Shown here piece after piece: positions 6,232 through 6,483 of a stretch of 6,483 nt of DNA. Position 1 is the stretch's first letter; every line of letters begins with the position of its first letter. This DNA is from Ferruginibacter sp. (GTDB lineage Bacteria > Bacteroidota > Bacteroidia > Chitinophagales > Chitinophagaceae): assembly GCA_025357775.1 (NCBI GenBank), contig JANXOQ010000222.1, positions 1-6,483 of the forward strand, in the 5' to 3' direction. The notes under the pieces are model-generated. The model was not told the origin of the DNA and made no database searches. It worked only from the letters and a program-made list of their open reading frames with translations. The translations under genes were made by a program, and so were the position numbers.

Positions 6232-6425
6232 TACAACATTGGGTTTTGTGCAAGTTGGGCGGAAGGAATAACAATGAGCATTTGTGCATATCTTAGCTGT
6301 GGTACAGGCAGAAGAAATACTAATGAGCATTTGTAATATATTTTCTACATTTGTTTTTCAATCGGCTGCGGTTCCGAGCAGAAGGAATACTAATTCCCAA
6401 CCTGCACAAAGCCCTAGTCGTTGGG
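6232..6425 (+). repeat. Repeat copy C (attC-like element, 194 bp, diverged interior)
   Basis: Third copy. The outer boxes are TACAAC (6232-6237) and GTTGGGC (6420-6426). The inner boxes are GTTGGGC (6254-6260) and TCCCAAC (6395-6401). The arms pair extensively, TTTTGTGCA (6244-6252) against TGCACAAAG (6403-6411), with GGG/CCC beside them and unpaired ATT/TAGTC spacers. The interior differs in sequence from A and B but keeps their plan. AGAAGAAATACTAATGAGCA (6310-6329) recurs in part at about 6261 and 6380, and GGTACAGGCAG (6301) and GGTTCCGAGCAG (6370) are 69 bases apart as in A. TACATTTG (6346-6353) is a perfect Bacteroidota -7 box at the position of TATCTTTA in A and B. The left end TGCCTACAAC (6228-6237) is the exact reverse complement of 5547-5556. 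Its own right end, GTTGGGCGTA, fits much less well and would belong to the next unit. Confidence 0.85.
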
Positions 6426-6483
6426 CGTAAGCTTAAAATATCACCAAAATTATTGATAGTTATTGCGAAAACTTTAACTTTGA
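6426..6483. other. Start of a further unit beyond repeat C; no gene seen
   Basis: These last 58 bases are A/T-rich and contain no start codon with a usable frame. By analogy with 1380-1505 and 5553-5584 they are the 5' leader of the next cargo unit. If the cassette model is right, the next repeat copy should have a left end complementary to GTTGGGCGTAAGCTT, the sequence from 6420. Confidence 0.4.

Noticed and set aside
1184..6425. Repeats as a CRISPR array
   Set aside because: The copies are about 195 bp, only three, and separated by whole genes instead of short spacers.
1184..6425. Repeats as simple miniature inverted-repeat transposons
   Set aside because: There are no target-site duplications at the ends. 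The left flank of each copy instead matches the start of the preceding unit in reverse complement, which a MITE does not predict. Not fully excluded.

Overview
The window is AT-rich, with type IX secretion sorting signals, Bacteroidota-style signal peptides ("SFGQ", "THAQ"), a DUF6252-like lipoprotein and A/T-rich start regions with little Shine-Dalgarno signal. All of this points to the phylum Bacteroidota (Flavobacteriia, Chitinophagia or a relative). The genus cannot be told from the sequence. Every supported gene is on the + strand.

Layout: (1) 1-120 is the C-terminal end of an IS1595/ISXO2-like transposase. Four bases later begins an HpaII-family restriction endonuclease (125-1147). No partner methyltransferase is visible. 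(2) 1184-1379 is repeat copy A. (3) 1506-2042 (lipoprotein) and 2061-5288 (1075-aa secreted alpha/beta hydrolase with a T9SS sorting domain) form a two-gene unit ending in a strong intrinsic terminator at 5299-5330. (4) 5359-5552 is repeat copy B. (5) 5585-5839 is a small exported-protein gene broken by an in-frame TGA, followed by a 121-aa secreted protein (5849-6214). (6) 6232-6425 is repeat copy C, and the last 58 bases begin another unit.

The most notable signal is the repeat family. Three copies of 194-196 bp lie in the same orientation, one after each gene unit. Each starts with an outer AAC box and ends with an outer GTT box. Their arms pair imperfectly, with unpaired spacers of unequal length, in the manner of an integron attC hairpin (R box, unpaired spacer, L box). 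The paired arms covary between copies. The first ten bases after each crossover-like GTT are the exact reverse complement of the left end of the NEXT copy, that is, of the repeat belonging to the same unit. This is what excision and insertion of circular cassettes, each carrying one repeat, would produce. I read the window as part of an integron-like cassette array in a Bacteroidota genome, with unusually long attC-like sites and no integrase in view. The cargo (restriction enzyme, secreted lipase-like protein, small secreted proteins) suits an accessory array. Mobility is inferred and has not been shown.

Together the genes do not form one pathway. They look like independent cargo units, each closed by a copy of the repeat. 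The repeats may also carry a promoter-like motif facing the next unit.
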